A DNA stretch of 64,000 bases from Trichobilharzia szidati (lineage: Eukaryota > Platyhelminthes > Trematoda > Strigeidida > Schistosomatidae): contig OX235272.1 in NCBI GenBank assembly GCA_944472155.2, positions 85,814,020 to 85,878,019 on the forward strand, read 5' to 3'. Each line of letters opens with the position of its first letter. Within the stretch, counting starts at the first letter, position 1. Below the pieces are notes generated by a model. It made no database searches, was not told the origin of the DNA, and saw nothing but the letters and a program-made list of their open reading frames with translations. Positions 22,390 through 33,233 of the stretch are shown piece after piece. Position numbers and translations under genes: made by a program.

Positions 22390-23290
22390 CTGGCCAAGAG
22401 CCTAAATAGTTGGCCACAAGATTTAAATAAGGAAATCAAACAAATAAAGGAAATATTACTAGTGAATAATTACCCAGCAGAATTTATTCACAAATATATG
22501 AAAATCCATAAAAAAACTAAGACTAGCAATAAAAGTGAAGTAAAATAAGAGAGTTCAAAGCCTCTGTAGTGCTGCCGTACAGAGAAGGAACGGCGGAGGC
22601 CTTAAGTAGAATTCTCAATGAGGCTGGAATTAGGGTGGCATTTTAACCAGCCAGCCAACCCTTTCAGAAATAAACTTTGTCGGCTTAAGGGACCAATAGA
22701 TCCAATGAAAAAAATGATATACTTTACCAAATACCGTGCAAATAATGACTTTGAGGTCAATTACATCGGTCAAACTAGTAGTAGATCGGGGTCAACTAGA
22801 TTAGTGGAGCATAAAAATTTAGCTATACGTAAAATGATGATTGATCCTGCTAAGTTAAATAACCAAAAATGCCCAGCTATTGCACTGTATTCATTTGCAT
22901 GTAATCACACAATAGGTTGGGTGGAAGAGGGTGAGAGTATTAATAAGAAATATAGTTAGGTGAAGATAGGGAGAGGTTAGTCACTGAAGCTTTGTTTATC
23001 TATCCAACACAACACACGTGCAGTCGGAATGAGGCAACATCTATACTGGAGATATGGAAAGTGGCAACAAACAACAAAGGAAAATTAGAGATACAGGATA
23101 GATAGAAAACAATAAAAGACAAATTGTGAAACCATGTGACTAAAATTGATATGATTATGAGTGGCAATCATTTATGCCCGAAACCTTGTCATCCAGTTGT
23201 TAATACTGCATCATCACTGTGTGTGATATTTAAAATTAACTTATCTAATATGGAATTACATCCTACCACAGTGCCTAAGTTCTACACTTA
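22390..23290 (+). mobile_element. Penelope-like element, family A copy 2 (linker, endonuclease, 3' end)
   Basis: A linker with KQIKEILLVNNYPAEFI is followed by ESSKPL and a broken PYREG-type block. The longest open part (22618-22959) holds FNQPANPFRNKLCRLKGPID and the GIY-YIG region (VNYIGQTSSRSGSTRLVEHK, about 22756-22815). PAIALYSFACNHTIGW comes next, then the 3' end with ATGATTATGAGTGGCA...TGCCCGAAACC and CTACCACAGTGCCTAAG. It is the same subfamily as the minus-strand copy at 31100-32580. Not functional. Confidence 0.88.
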
Positions 23291-23420
23291 TATTACTGTT
23301 GAATAGTCCCAAAATAGAACAAAATATCTAGGTGTCCAGTACTCCTGACTGGTTTTCAATGATCCCTCTGTAACTTATTTTGGTTGAAATGAACCTAAAA
23401 TCCTCATAAAATCGTATAAT
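23291..23420 (+). repeat. SINE1 3' fragment
   Basis: AGTCCCAAAATAGAACAAAAT, GTGTCCAGTACTCCTGACTGG and CAATGATCCCTCTGTAAC correspond to the SINE1 hammerhead and tail region, diverged. Confidence 0.6.
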
Positions 23421-25030
23421 CTGAATTTTCCTTAAGGTGTTTTTGTCGTCATCCCACAAGAAACCTGTCCTTGTTGATCAAAGTTGTCTGAATGTATGCC
23501 ACATTAAAGTGTACACAGATAAATGTATAAACATCCCATCTATCTTTGCGTTTTGTACACGTATACATAAAGACACAAACAAATAAGGATAAAATTTTTA
23601 TATATTTTTATGTACACTCGCTAGCACACATGTTTTCATTCTCACCGATGAACATTTATACGCTGGTTTTTCGCTTTCTGTATCTGTATCACTACACAGG
23701 CATGGATATATATATATGTATACGAAAATTCTGAAGGGATGAACTCTCCATCTATCCATCTATGTATGTATCTAACTATCAGTAATCCAATATGAGGAAC
23801 AGTATATAATTTCAACATTATTATATCTATCCCCTTTCATCAATAGGGTGATAATATATGTATTGTAGGACACATTTGGGAAAACTTTGCTAACCAAATA
23901 GAATTGCTTTATATATATAGATACATATGTATGTATATATGAAAAAAACAAACAGACTTAAGCTATTGGGAGGAAAAAAATTTCATATAAGTGAACTAAC
24001 TAACTAACTAGTGCTGAAGAATGATTACCTTCTTCTCCCACTCCCTTGCATCAAATAACTCGTGTTTATACAAACTTCTGCGATGCCAAATGAAAAAGGG
24101 AAATGGATGAGAAAATTAGGTATCTCTGTATGGTATATGTTAACTTACTTGTCTGTAGCATGAACAGCACTTATATGGATGCCTTATACAAATAGAGTTT
24201 TATGCTGTTCACATATATAGGTGACGAAAAATAATTTCCTACATTTACAAGGTATGAGATTACTGTTATATACATATATATATATATATGGGTATTCTCT
24301 AAACAGATTATCTTATACGCTAAAGTACTGTCCCACCTAATATTGGTAAAAGGCAAACGAAATTCTGCTTCAGAAAAAACTGATCTTAACAAAGTTGTTC
24401 TGGAAATACCCGACTACACACCTTAGTAATTAATAATATTGGATACTGTCTTCAGCAAACTTTTATGTTGCTATATGAACTTTTCAACTGAAAGGTAATT
24501 TATCGTATGTTTCAAAAATAAAGTTTGAATAAAATATATATATGTTTACATACTATATATATTTGTGTGTGCTGCTGATGAGGCATACAAACGTTGGTCG
24601 AAACCCTCTGCCAAATTAGTAGATTATTTATTTACAATTTGTCAATACTGTTGTGTTCTCTTAAGTTCTTAAGTAATCAGGTTTGTCAGGATACTGCACT
24701 ATGCGTTTTTCAGTTATTATTATTATTACTATCTGTAGTAATGTTGTCAACTCACTCACTGGTTTATATTTTCTCAGCTCGTTTGCAAGTTGACAAAAGT
24801 ATCACTGTTTTGCGAGGTAGTATCATAAGTGAGGGATTCAAATGCCTTTGTGAAGTTATTGATAATGTTACTCAAACTAAGAAGGCGATTGTAGAGTGAG
24901 GTAGATTCAAATAAATTATAATTATATTTCAATAGTTTACACAAAATGATAAGTTTGTATTTTGGTTTTTGGTCATATTTCGAGCAAAATAACCGCCCGT
25001 AATAAAACCAAATGTCGGAATTATATTTTT
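23421..25030. other. Intergenic with TA-rich microsatellites, no gene seen
   Basis: Several short (TA)n and TATG-type tracts (about 23705-23722, 23910-23942, 24268-24290, 24534-24562). No coding evidence. Open frames here are AT-rich and without motifs. Confidence 0.5.
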
Positions 25031-25034
25031 CAAG

Positions 25035-25325
25035 CATTAGTTTCGTAGGGGATGTTTTCCGATTGGTTGAAGGATTTCATCATGAGCTGACATCAGTCAG
25101 AGAATCATTGGAAAACCTGCAGGCAGTCCTGGACAGCTATTTCATCAAAGTTCGGGACTCTTCAGCGGTATGGATCCACCAGGTTTCGAAACCAGGACCT
25201 TCTGGTTACAAGGCTAACGAGCTCATAGACCATTAAGCCACTGGAACCCAATCCAATAACCAGTCCATGAATTCTAACTTCTGTCAATTCATGACATTGC
25301 GTGACCACTTCGCAATGTTTGTTTT
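25035..25325 (-). repeat. SINE1 copy with an intact CUGAAGA core
   Basis: Minus strand, head to tail: A box region AAGCCACTGGAACCC (reverse), B box TTCGAAACC, then the ribozyme region 25121-25176. On the RNA strand this reads CUGAAGA, a stem II of at least 3 bp, GAAA, AUAG/CUGU stem III and a C cleavage position. The tail ends at ATTTCATCATGAGCTGACATC. Stem I next to the cleavage site is poorly paired (AUACCG against CAGGAC). Confidence 0.8.
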
Positions 25326-25794
25326 TAATTCACACTTGTATTATGATTTGTACTCATACATACGTACAGTTCTTCTTTTTTTGTCCATTCATTTTTGTGT
25401 ATCCAGAATTATATTTCAGGTTGTTGACAGCTGTGTTGAGTTACCCATGTTTCATGTATCCGACAGTAATTTTGCTCGAGATATTACCAAAATCAAAAAC
25501 TCATCATTGTGTGTAGACTATTGAAATATAATTATAATTTATTTGATCTATTCCACACTGCTCAAAATTTCCCATTTTAAAGGACTGATTTAATGAAGAA
25601 CGAATATTGTTCTTGATCAATTCCTCAGTTCTGTGACCTCAATAATTAAGGAAATGCTGTTATCAGCAACAATAATGCTGCTTTAAATTACAATGAATAA
25701 ATCAACAGTGTGGATAGGCGATTACATTTCAAAAGCATCATCAGTAACAGAGAGATGATATTTTATATATACATATATATATATATATTAAAAG
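25326..25794. other. Intergenic; a possible PLE-B 3' remnant and a (TA)n tract
   Basis: GATTACATTTCAAAAGCATCA (25709-25730) also occurs at 27708-27728, next to the PLE-B copy, so a 3' remnant of that family is possible. A (TA)n tract lies at 25766-25790. No gene. Confidence 0.4.
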
Positions 25795-26060
25795 CAAGCT
25801 CATAGACCATTCAGCTACTGGGACCTGATTCAATGACCAGCCCAAGAATTCTAACTTTCATCGATTGGTGTGATTTTAGTGTGACCACAAGCCAATGTCA
25901 CTGGTGAGCATTTGCCCTCACAAATTAAATCCTTGTAAACTAATTCTTGAAAATTAATCATATGCTCGCTATTGACTGAATACAGGAAGAAGCTGCCTGA
26001 ATTTCTAATGAGAAGTCGTCACGAGTGAGGTCCATCCGGTTGGGAGTGAGGACAAATACT
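25795..26060 (-). repeat. SINE1 5' part (head and body)
   Basis: CTCATAGACCATTCAGCTACTGG (A box region, reverse), then the 5' body GAATTCTAACTTTCATCG, GTGACCACAAGCCAATGTCAC and CCATCCGGTTGGGAGTGAGG. The hammerhead and tail are missing. Confidence 0.7.
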
Positions 26061-26064
26061 AGCT

Positions 26065-26870
26065 GATGACTCCATATTAGTTTGTTTATTAGATATATCA
26101 CACAGCGAAACAGTTTTACTTAGTGGATATTTTGTTCGAAACGTCAAATTAAAAAAACCTCGGAAACCTTACGCGGAATTCTTAACAAGGCAGGAATAAA
26201 AGTGCCCGGCATTCAAACCTAAAAAACTCAATATGAAACAAGCTTTGTCGGTTAAAGGATCATTCCTGTGGAGCCAATTAAACAAAACAATTTAGTTCAT
26301 CTAATACACTGCTTCCAATGATTGTCAGGTCAAATATAAAGGTCAAAATAGTAGAATGAGGTCAGTCAGACCAGTGGAGCACAAACACCTAACAAAATCT
26401 AGATTAATTGACCTGAATAAGATAAGAAATCTGGAGGATAGTTCAGCTATAGCACTACATGCAATTACACACAACCGCTTAATGGGATGGGATAAGATGA
26501 CAGTTTTAACACCTAATATAACAGGTTGGAGGGAGAGATTGATAACAGAAGCTTTCTTTATCAAATCAACTGCAAATACGTGTAATAGGAATGATTCAAC
26601 ACCTGTCCACCCGGATATCTGTAAAATTTTACTACCCCTACGACAAATAGGAAGGCATAAAGAAAACTATGAAACTCATCTTTCGAAGTCGTGTGATTAT
26701 AATTGATATGATTATGAACAATAAATTTTGTTCGAAACGTCAAATAAAAAAATCCAGTAAATAATACTGTTTCATCACTGTGTGATACATCTAATAAACA
26801 AACTAAAATGGAATTACTTACTACCACAGTGCCTAAGTTTTACACATACATTACTAGCTGGTGATATTGG
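26065..26870 (+). mobile_element. Penelope-like element, family A copy 3, with an inverted 3' end at its left side
   Basis: The left 90 bp (ATTAGTTTGTTTATTAGATA, 26082-26110) is the reverse complement of the element's own 3' end (26785-26810). Then on the + strand come a TLRGILNKAGIKVPGIQT block, the endonuclease region, and an open frame at 26356-26706 with VRPVEHKHLTKSRLIDLNKIR, SSAIALHAITHNRLMGWDKM, ITEAFFIKSTANTCNRND. The catalytic GIY-YIG core itself is damaged just upstream (VKYKGQNS). The 3' end has GAACAATAAATTTTGTTCGAA and ends at CTACCACAGTGCCTAAG. Confidence 0.88.
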
Positions 26871-27078
26871 CTGGTGGTTACGCTAAAATGACCAACCTGT
26901 GAAAGTTAGAATTCATGGACTGGTCATTAAATCGGATCCCAGTGGCTGAATGGTCTATGAACTTGCTTTTAACTAAAAGGTCCTGGGTTCAAACATCGAC
27001 TGGTAGATGAGCCTAAAACTGTGACGAAAACGCTGATCAGTAATCCATGATAGTTTTTAAAAAAACTGTATTAAATCT
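26871..27078 (+). repeat. SINE1 copy, diverged
   Basis: 5' body (GTTAGAATTCATGGACTGG), A box GTGGCTGAATGG, B-box region GGTTCAAACATC, then a decayed ribozyme region (GAGCCTAAAACTGTGACGAAA). The tail is lost. Confidence 0.7.
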
Positions 27079-27224
27079 CATGCATTATATAGTATGCAAT
27101 ATTTGATGAACCGTTGGTCTAAGGAGGCAGGTTAAATTAACTGAGGACTTTTAAAAGACAATTATTGTTTACTTCACTCTTATAATAAATAAGTTCACTA
27201 AAGATCACATCAGTGAAACAAATG

Positions 27225-27350
27225 ACGTTTGACGCTATGTTGTCCCATCCAATCGCCTACTATTTTCCGCCCTCATTTTCTATTAAGAAGTTCTCTAAAT
27301 TACGCTGACAACAACCTAAAAATGTCCGCCAGTTCATGCAGTGATCCAAA
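27225..27350 (+). repeat. Unclassified repeat, also at 61060-61240 (minus)
   Basis: TAAAAATGTCCGCCAGTTCATG and CAGTGATCC match the reverse complement of 61062-61110 with a few changes. It may be an end of a LINE or PLE but I cannot place it. Confidence 0.4.
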
Positions 27351-27689
27351 AAAAAAACATAATTTAATGATCAGAACATTTAGAAATGAAGGTGGACTAT
27401 GGCATTATACTCAGTGGAAATCCAGGCGGTGCAGCAAACCTCCTTCTAGTAATAAGATAAATAACATTTATATGTCTGTAATCATTCATTTGCCCGTAGA
27501 ATTCACGACATCGTCGTTATCTTTGATTCACTAACCTTTTATTAATTCATTCATTGAAGATGTTCATTAAAGATTTAAAAGACAGATTTATAAATAAAGA
27601 GTATTCTTTATCAGGTTCTACAGATATATGACAGTAATAATTGAATGATTGTTCTTATGAACAACGTTAATGTTATAAATTAAATTTAA

Positions 27690-28660
27690 TCAATAGTATC
27701 GACAACTGATTACATTTCAAAAGCATCAGTAAGACAGAGGTAATATGCCCCAGAGTAACATTAAACTGAATGTCAGATAAATGAAGGAAACTAACACAGA
27801 ATTTATGAATTTTTGAGGTTAGACAGCAGGTCAGTGTGGAAGTAGTGAAAGGTTGGACCTGTTTCTTTTGCACACAGATCTCGGGTTGATTTAAGCGAAT
27901 TGCTGTGGCCTCTACTGTCTAGAATTTTCGGTATCTAAAGATTGTTCGATAATTTATTCGATACCTGATAAATTGTAGAGAAAGATTCTTCAGTGCTGCT
28001 GGTTATATGATGTGATCCGATCTCAAACTGTTGACAGTTTTAACAACAACTTTGTTTGAGTACACTTGCAGGTGTTCCCATGCCCATGAAATCAGGTTCG
28101 TAGAATATTGGCCAATATAAGTGGCTCCGCAGGAGCAGTAAGAGGTGGTTAGCCTAGGTAATTTGTCTTTTAATCTGCGGCTTAATGGCACTAGACTTTC
28201 TTTAAATTAATTTCCTCGGCTTGTTGGGTGTTATTCAACATAGTACGTCACCTTCGAATTGTAGTCGTTGATATAGGGGCTTCTTAACAAATACATAAGG
28301 ATTCTTTTCCACTGTCTTAGCCATATGTATGTTTAGGGATGAAATTTTCAGGGTGCCTTTTTTCTGACTAATGTAATGCATACAACCTTCAGTTCTTCTT
28401 CAGTTACATCCTCTGAAAAAATAGCTCTGATCCTATAACTGAAGGTTTTTACCAAATTTCTTTTATACTGAAAAGGAATAAAGTTGTGAAAGTGTGTTTA
28501 TTGATCGGCCCAGCTCCTCCCCTTCACAGCTGGAAATTGCCTTTTATGCTGCCATCTGCTCTTTTTGTCATTGGGACATCTCAAAAAGCAATTTCACCTA
28601 TGGATTCTTCTTAATATTTCAGTCTGATAGCTGAATATCTAAGTTATTCGCTAAGAAAAC
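27690..28660 (-). mobile_element. Penelope-like element, family B copy
   Basis: Minus strand: an FHNFIPFQYKRNLVKTFSYRI block (about 28470-28420), linker, SRRLKDKLPRLTTSYCSCGA then TYIGQYSTNL, WEHLQVYSN (28003-28191; GIY-YIG), and SNKLSNNL. YIGQ is present but the following R is lost. The C-terminus decays towards 27690. The RT motif C region is missing. Confidence 0.85.
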
Positions 28661-28689
28661 GTATCCACCAAAAACATATCCATATATTT

Positions 28690-29180
28690 TTCAAGTTTTG
28701 GTTTGTAGGGATTTGATTGGTTGCAGGATTTCATCATGGGCTGACATCATCGGTTAGAGAATCATTGGAAAACCTGGGAGTACTGGACAGCCAGCTGTTT
28801 CGTCAGCCTTGTTTGGAACCCTTCAGCAGTACGCACCCACAATGGGGGGTTCGAACCCAAGACCTTCTGGTTACAAGGCTAGTGAGCTCGTACACCATTA
28901 AGCCACTGGGACCAGATCCAATGACCAGTCCATGAATTCTAACTTCTGCCGATTCATGACATAGCGTGACCACTATCCAATGTCTTCGACGAGTATTTGA
29001 CCTTACACCCGAGCTTGCCTTCTGACTAGAAGGTCCTGGGTTCGAACTCCACACTGTGGGTGCGTACTGATTAAGAGTCCCAGGGAGTGAGGACGAAATA
29101 GCTGTCCAGTACTCTCAGCTGGCTTTGCAATGGTTCTCTAATCGATGTCAGCCCATAATGAAATCCTGCAACCATATATA
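28690..29180. repeat. Two SINE1 copies head to head (inverted pair)
   Basis: 28690-28985 is minus-strand SINE1. 28986-29180 is + strand SINE1 from the B-box region (GGGTTCGAACTCC) to the tail ATAATGAAATCCTGCAACC. The minus copy's ribozyme (28780-28832) has perfect stem I (GUACUG/CAGUAC), core CUGAAGG, GAAA, and stem III ACAG-CUGG-CUGU. The single core change is A9 to G. Open frames at 28717-29054 are repeat artefacts. Confidence 0.85.
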
Positions 29181-29790
29181 TATTTCATTTATTTGTAAAT
29201 ACTCATCAAAATAAAACGCCACTGAAACATATCACCAAATATTTATATGAAAATAAAGCTTAGTATTTTTAAATAATGAGCTATAAACTATAAAGAATGA
29301 ATTCCTTATTGTTTTAAAAGTTATCGTGCTACACTGATTTCCGCTAATAACTTTAACTCATTGGATTGTTCAGACTTTACTGCTTACTACCCGTCATCTT
29401 CTCACATGATTTCATGTAACAAAGTAAGTTTGACTGATTTATGATACTTCTTATTCCCTTGAGGGTATATTCATGGAATTCGATGATAACAGTATAATCA
29501 TAATTATTACTATTGTTTAAACAAATATTTTACTCTGATTGAACGGAATAGTTTATGGCCATGAAAAAAAGTAGGTAAGACATATTTATATATTTTTTCA
29601 TTATACTATCATATATAGAATAAAGACAGTTGAGTTTATAAAAGCAGCTGAGTGAATGAAATTCATGCGATTAAGAAATGTAATCCAATTGTGTCAAATT
29701 ATTTCGCTTTCAGAAGTTTTAGCTGACAGACAAGACGATCTGTTGAATATAGCTTTTTTGTTTGTTCGTTGAGACCTAATCAGATACTAG
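29181..29790. other. Intergenic, no gene seen
   Basis: AT-rich, nothing recognised. Confidence 0.45.
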
Positions 29791-29794
29791 TAAT

Positions 29795-30035
29795 CTGATT
29801 GGTTATAAGTTGGATCAGGGCCTGACATCAGTTACAGAACCATTGAAAAGCTGGAGTTCTTGGACAACGCGATCGGGTACCAGCTCACCTTGTAACCGGA
29901 ATGTCCTAGGTTCGAACCCCCGTGGGTAGGTACTGATGAAGAGCCTCAAATTAGGACGAAACAGCTGTCCAATACTGCCTACTGGCGTTTAATTGTTCAT
30001 TAACTGTTGTCAGCTCTTGATCAAACCAGATACCA
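29795..30035. repeat. SINE1 foldback copy with tRNA B box in the centre
   Basis: Left arm (minus) GGATCAGGGCCTGACATCAG...ACAGAACCATTGAAAAGC; centre AGGTTCGAACCCCCGTGGG; right arm (plus) GTACTGATGAAGAGCCTC...GGACGAAACAGCTGTCCAATAC and TTGTCAGCTCTTGATC. The + ribozyme region (29930-29975) has core AUGAAGA. Confidence 0.8.
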
Positions 30036-30369
30036 GTAATGTGGCGTTCTGAAATGTAGACGGAAATCTGTCAGATGAATTTAATTTTTTGATGAATATA
30101 CTGGTACATACCAAGTGTAGTAATTCACTGTTGAATAGAATAGGATTTTAATTTAGTGATGATGGTATTTAGGCTGCAACAGTGAAACCTATTTGACTAA
30201 GAAATGGTGTATTTTCAGTTAGAATATTTATGAGTAGCTTTCAGAATTAGACATCAACTTTCATAATAATTAAAACTTTGTTTTAGTCTCCGTAAAAGTG
30301 AGTGTTAATTAACCTATTCGGTCTGAAGATTCATGGTTAAATATAGGGAATTCAAAAAGTAAATTACTT

Positions 30370-30560
30370 TGGTATAAGTAAAAAACTTGGGTACTGTGGT
30401 AGAGTATAACTCTATTATAGATATGATTTTATTTTGATAAATCACACAGTGTTACACTGTAATATTAACTGATGACCACGTTTCGACCACAAACTATTCC
30501 TCATAATCATCATGTCGAGTCACTCATACAACTTTTTTCTTTCATTTATATACATGAGTA
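30370..30560 (-). repeat. PLE family A 3'-end fragment
   Basis: On the minus strand the order is TGATTATGAGG...GGTCGAAACGTGG, ATCAGTTAATATTAC, CACTGTGTGATTTATC and CTACCACAGTACCCAAG. This parallels the 3' ends of the family A copies at 23151-23270 and 26700-26850. No coding part is attached. Confidence 0.75.
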
Positions 30561-31098
30561 AAATTGATGATTAGACATATAAATAAAAGTCAGTATTAGA
30601 TAAAGTGCATTCAGAAATAATAACATTAGTGTTATCAATCAAATGCAATCAGATGGGAAATAAGACGAGTGTTTTTATAGTCAAAATAAGTAACTTGTGA
30701 GAATGTTATAATGTGAATTGGATATATCATAACATTATTTATTATCCTCCTCTGATTTGACTGACTGGCGGTAATAATATCTTCCATATCTCTGGTATTT
30801 GCGTTGAGTCACTTCGGTCGCAAATGTTGGGTGCATCAGTGGATTGGAGATCACCGAATTGTTGAAATAAATTCTCAAACTTAGATTCTGTATCTATTCT
30901 GTTTTAGAATATAAAATCGGAGTCCAAGAGGAAGATGAAGCTGATTTAGTTTATTATTCAGGTTGTATGCAGCTGATGAAAAAGACTGTGAAGTGAAATG
31001 AATTCATCTTATCTTCACATGGCTTATTGTTTACATTGAATGAACTCGTATCAGGTAGCTGATTTTAGTTGGAAAAATGTATAATTAGAAAAAGAATC
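30561..31098. other. Intergenic, no gene seen
   Basis: No recognisable feature. Confidence 0.45.
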
Positions 31099-31099
31099 A

Positions 31100-32580
31100 T
31101 CACATGGAATAACTGTATAATGTGTTTTATTTTTTGAGTTGGTAAACAAAGCTTCAGTGATTAACCTCTCCCTCCCTCCATCTGACCACATGACTTTTGA
31201 ATACCCTCACTCTGTCCCACCCCATCTATTGTGTGATTACATGCAAGTGAATGCAGTGCAATGGCTGGCCTTTTTTCTACGTTATTTAGCTTAGCAGGAT
31301 CAATTATTCTAGGTTTAGCTAGATTTTTGTGATCCAATAATCTAATTGACCCCGATCTACTAGTTTGATTGGCCTATGTAACTGACCTCACAGTCATTAA
31401 TTGCATGGTATTTGGTAAATCATATTATTTTTCTTAATTGGATCTATCGAATGAGTCCTAAAGCCGACAAAGTTTCTCTCTGAGAGAATTGGTTGGCTGG
31501 TTTAAATGCCACTCTAATTCCAACAACATTGTGAATCCTACCTAAGGCCTCTGAAGTTTCTTCTTTGTATGGCAGTACTACAGAGGCTCTAAAATTTATA
31601 TTATTTTCGTCAATTTTATTGATAGTCTTAGTTTTTCCATGGTTCTTCATATATTTCTGAATAAATTCTAGTGGGTAATTATACAGTAGTAATACTTCCT
31701 TTATTTGTTTAATTTCGTTATTTAAATCTTCTGACTGACTAGTTAGGCTCTTGGCCCAACTATATAAACATTTTTACTAAACCTATCTATACCGATTCTG
31801 GATGGGATGAATTAAAGTCTAGGTATTTATTAGAGTGTGTCGATTTCCTATAAATGTTAGTATCTAACCCACCATATTTTTCCTTTTATTCTATAGTCTA
31901 GCATGGCCAACACACCCGATTCGTTTTCTAACTCAGAAGTGAATTGGATTCTGTCTTCTATTAACTTTATATGTGTAGGGAATTGAAGGATATGTTGAGA
32001 TTTCAACACGGTGAATGTGTTATCCACACATATCTCAACCATAACCTAGGAGAAGGATTGAAAGTTCTAAGAGCTTTATGTTCCCAACCATCCATAAATT
32101 TGTCTGCCACTATTGGGGATATTGGTGATTCCATTGCCACCTCATTCGTTTGTTTATACAGGGGATGTTAGAAACAACTGAACACCTAATATTATTTCGT
32201 CAACCGAGAGCTTAGTCCGACTTTTCAGGTCAGCATCAATGTTCAGTTTATTCCTAACTGCCTTCAGAACTGTAATAATGAGAATATTGGTGTACAAAAT
32301 GGTTATGTCGAAACTAATCATTTTTCCATCTTTTCTAATTGAATTTCCTATAGTTTCTGTTTCATTACATAGAAATTAGTTAGCCTAGAATTTGATCTCT
32401 CTCTAACGGGGCATAACATAGATACTAAATATTTAGATAACTCGTACGTTGGGTTGTCCGTAAGGTCAATTATTGGTCTGATAGAGAGTTGGCAGTAAAA
32501 GGAGACACCTGTTTCTTTTTCAAGAAATTGGCCGCTAAAATGTCCATCTCTGGGACGTTCTGTTTCTTAGAAGAAATGAT
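31100..32580 (-). mobile_element. Penelope-like element, family A copy 4, longest (RT fingers to 3' region)
   Basis: Minus strand, from right to left: FYCQLSIRPIIDLTDNPTYE and LSKYLVSMLCPVR (RT fingers), a TSQPFCTPIFSL block (motif A, normally a D is present), ESPISPIVADKFM (motif B-like), a broken motif C (RYV, stop, DNTF), IQFTSELENESGVLAMLD. Then the linker, ASVVLPYKEETSEALGRIH, VGIRVAFKPANQFS (31444-31650) and a GIY-YIG remnant down to 31100. It covers more of the RT than any other PLE copy here. Stops and frameshifts show it is dead. Confidence 0.88.
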
Positions 32581-32599
32581 TTCTGCAGCTTAGTTTACC

Positions 32600-33070
32600 T
32601 TGTCCTTATTTCAAACTACAGCCTTATCATACTCCACACAAAATGTCTTCCATGTCTCCCTCAGACCAAACCAGATTTATCTCTTTCCACTGGGGGTAAA
32701 ATAGAGGTTATAACTGGCGCGTGATGTCACCCATCAGTCTCCTCAGTGTGCATCCAATCCATCTTCACTTTCTTCTACATATTTAACGAGTAATAACTTC
32801 TTGAATGATTTGTTCCCAGACTCTGGTGCAGCTAATTCCTTCTTGCTGGCCACCTGACCTTCACTTTGGAGCCACAGAGACGGCAGTTGTTGCTTTTCGT
32901 GACGGATTCGCTAAGTCTCTGACCTATATAGAAGAAGAAGTGAAGGACTTAACACTGGTGTCGAAAGTCCAAATTTTTTTCATCATACTGAGAGCAGCAG
33001 ATTTCCAAACTAATTCCAGAGTGATGAAGGCTTATCCTGCCTTTCCTATCCTGGTCTTGACATCCTTACC
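32600..33070 (-). mobile_element. RTE-like LINE fragment just upstream of the zinc-finger gene
   Basis: Antisense RTE C-terminal region (CTTCCATGTCTCCCTCAGACC, CGCGTGATGTCACCCATCAG, TTGAATGATTTGTTCCCAGAC, CTGACCTTCACTTTGGAGCC). It ends about 160 bp before the first ATG of the host gene, so LINE DNA lies in or next to the promoter region. The + strand open frame 32805-33173 is an antisense shadow. Confidence 0.75.
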
Positions 33071-33117
33071 TAAAGCATTAGCTTTCTTTTCTTTGCAATT
33101 GTATCATTGCAAGCATA

Positions 33118-33233
33118 TTTTCTGTATTTCTTTCAGATACCCAACTTTGATAATTCAGAACAGAATACCTTGATGCAAATATTTTCAACTGCTTCATCAT
33201 AACTGAATTCCTATAAACCAACTTTTTTGACAA
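33118..33233 (+). promoter_or_regulatory. Putative 5' UTR acceptor/leader of the zinc-finger gene
   Basis: TTTTCTGTATTTCTTTCAG (33118-33136) is a good pyrimidine-rich splice acceptor ahead of the coding exon. A TGA stop at 33228-33230 is in frame with the ATG at 33234, so translation should start at or after that ATG unless an unseen acceptor lies inside the exon. No clear TATA box was seen. This is inference from sequence only. Confidence 0.35.

Noticed and set aside
32805..33173. 122-codon + strand open frame
   Set aside because: It lies mostly antisense to an RTE-like LINE fragment.
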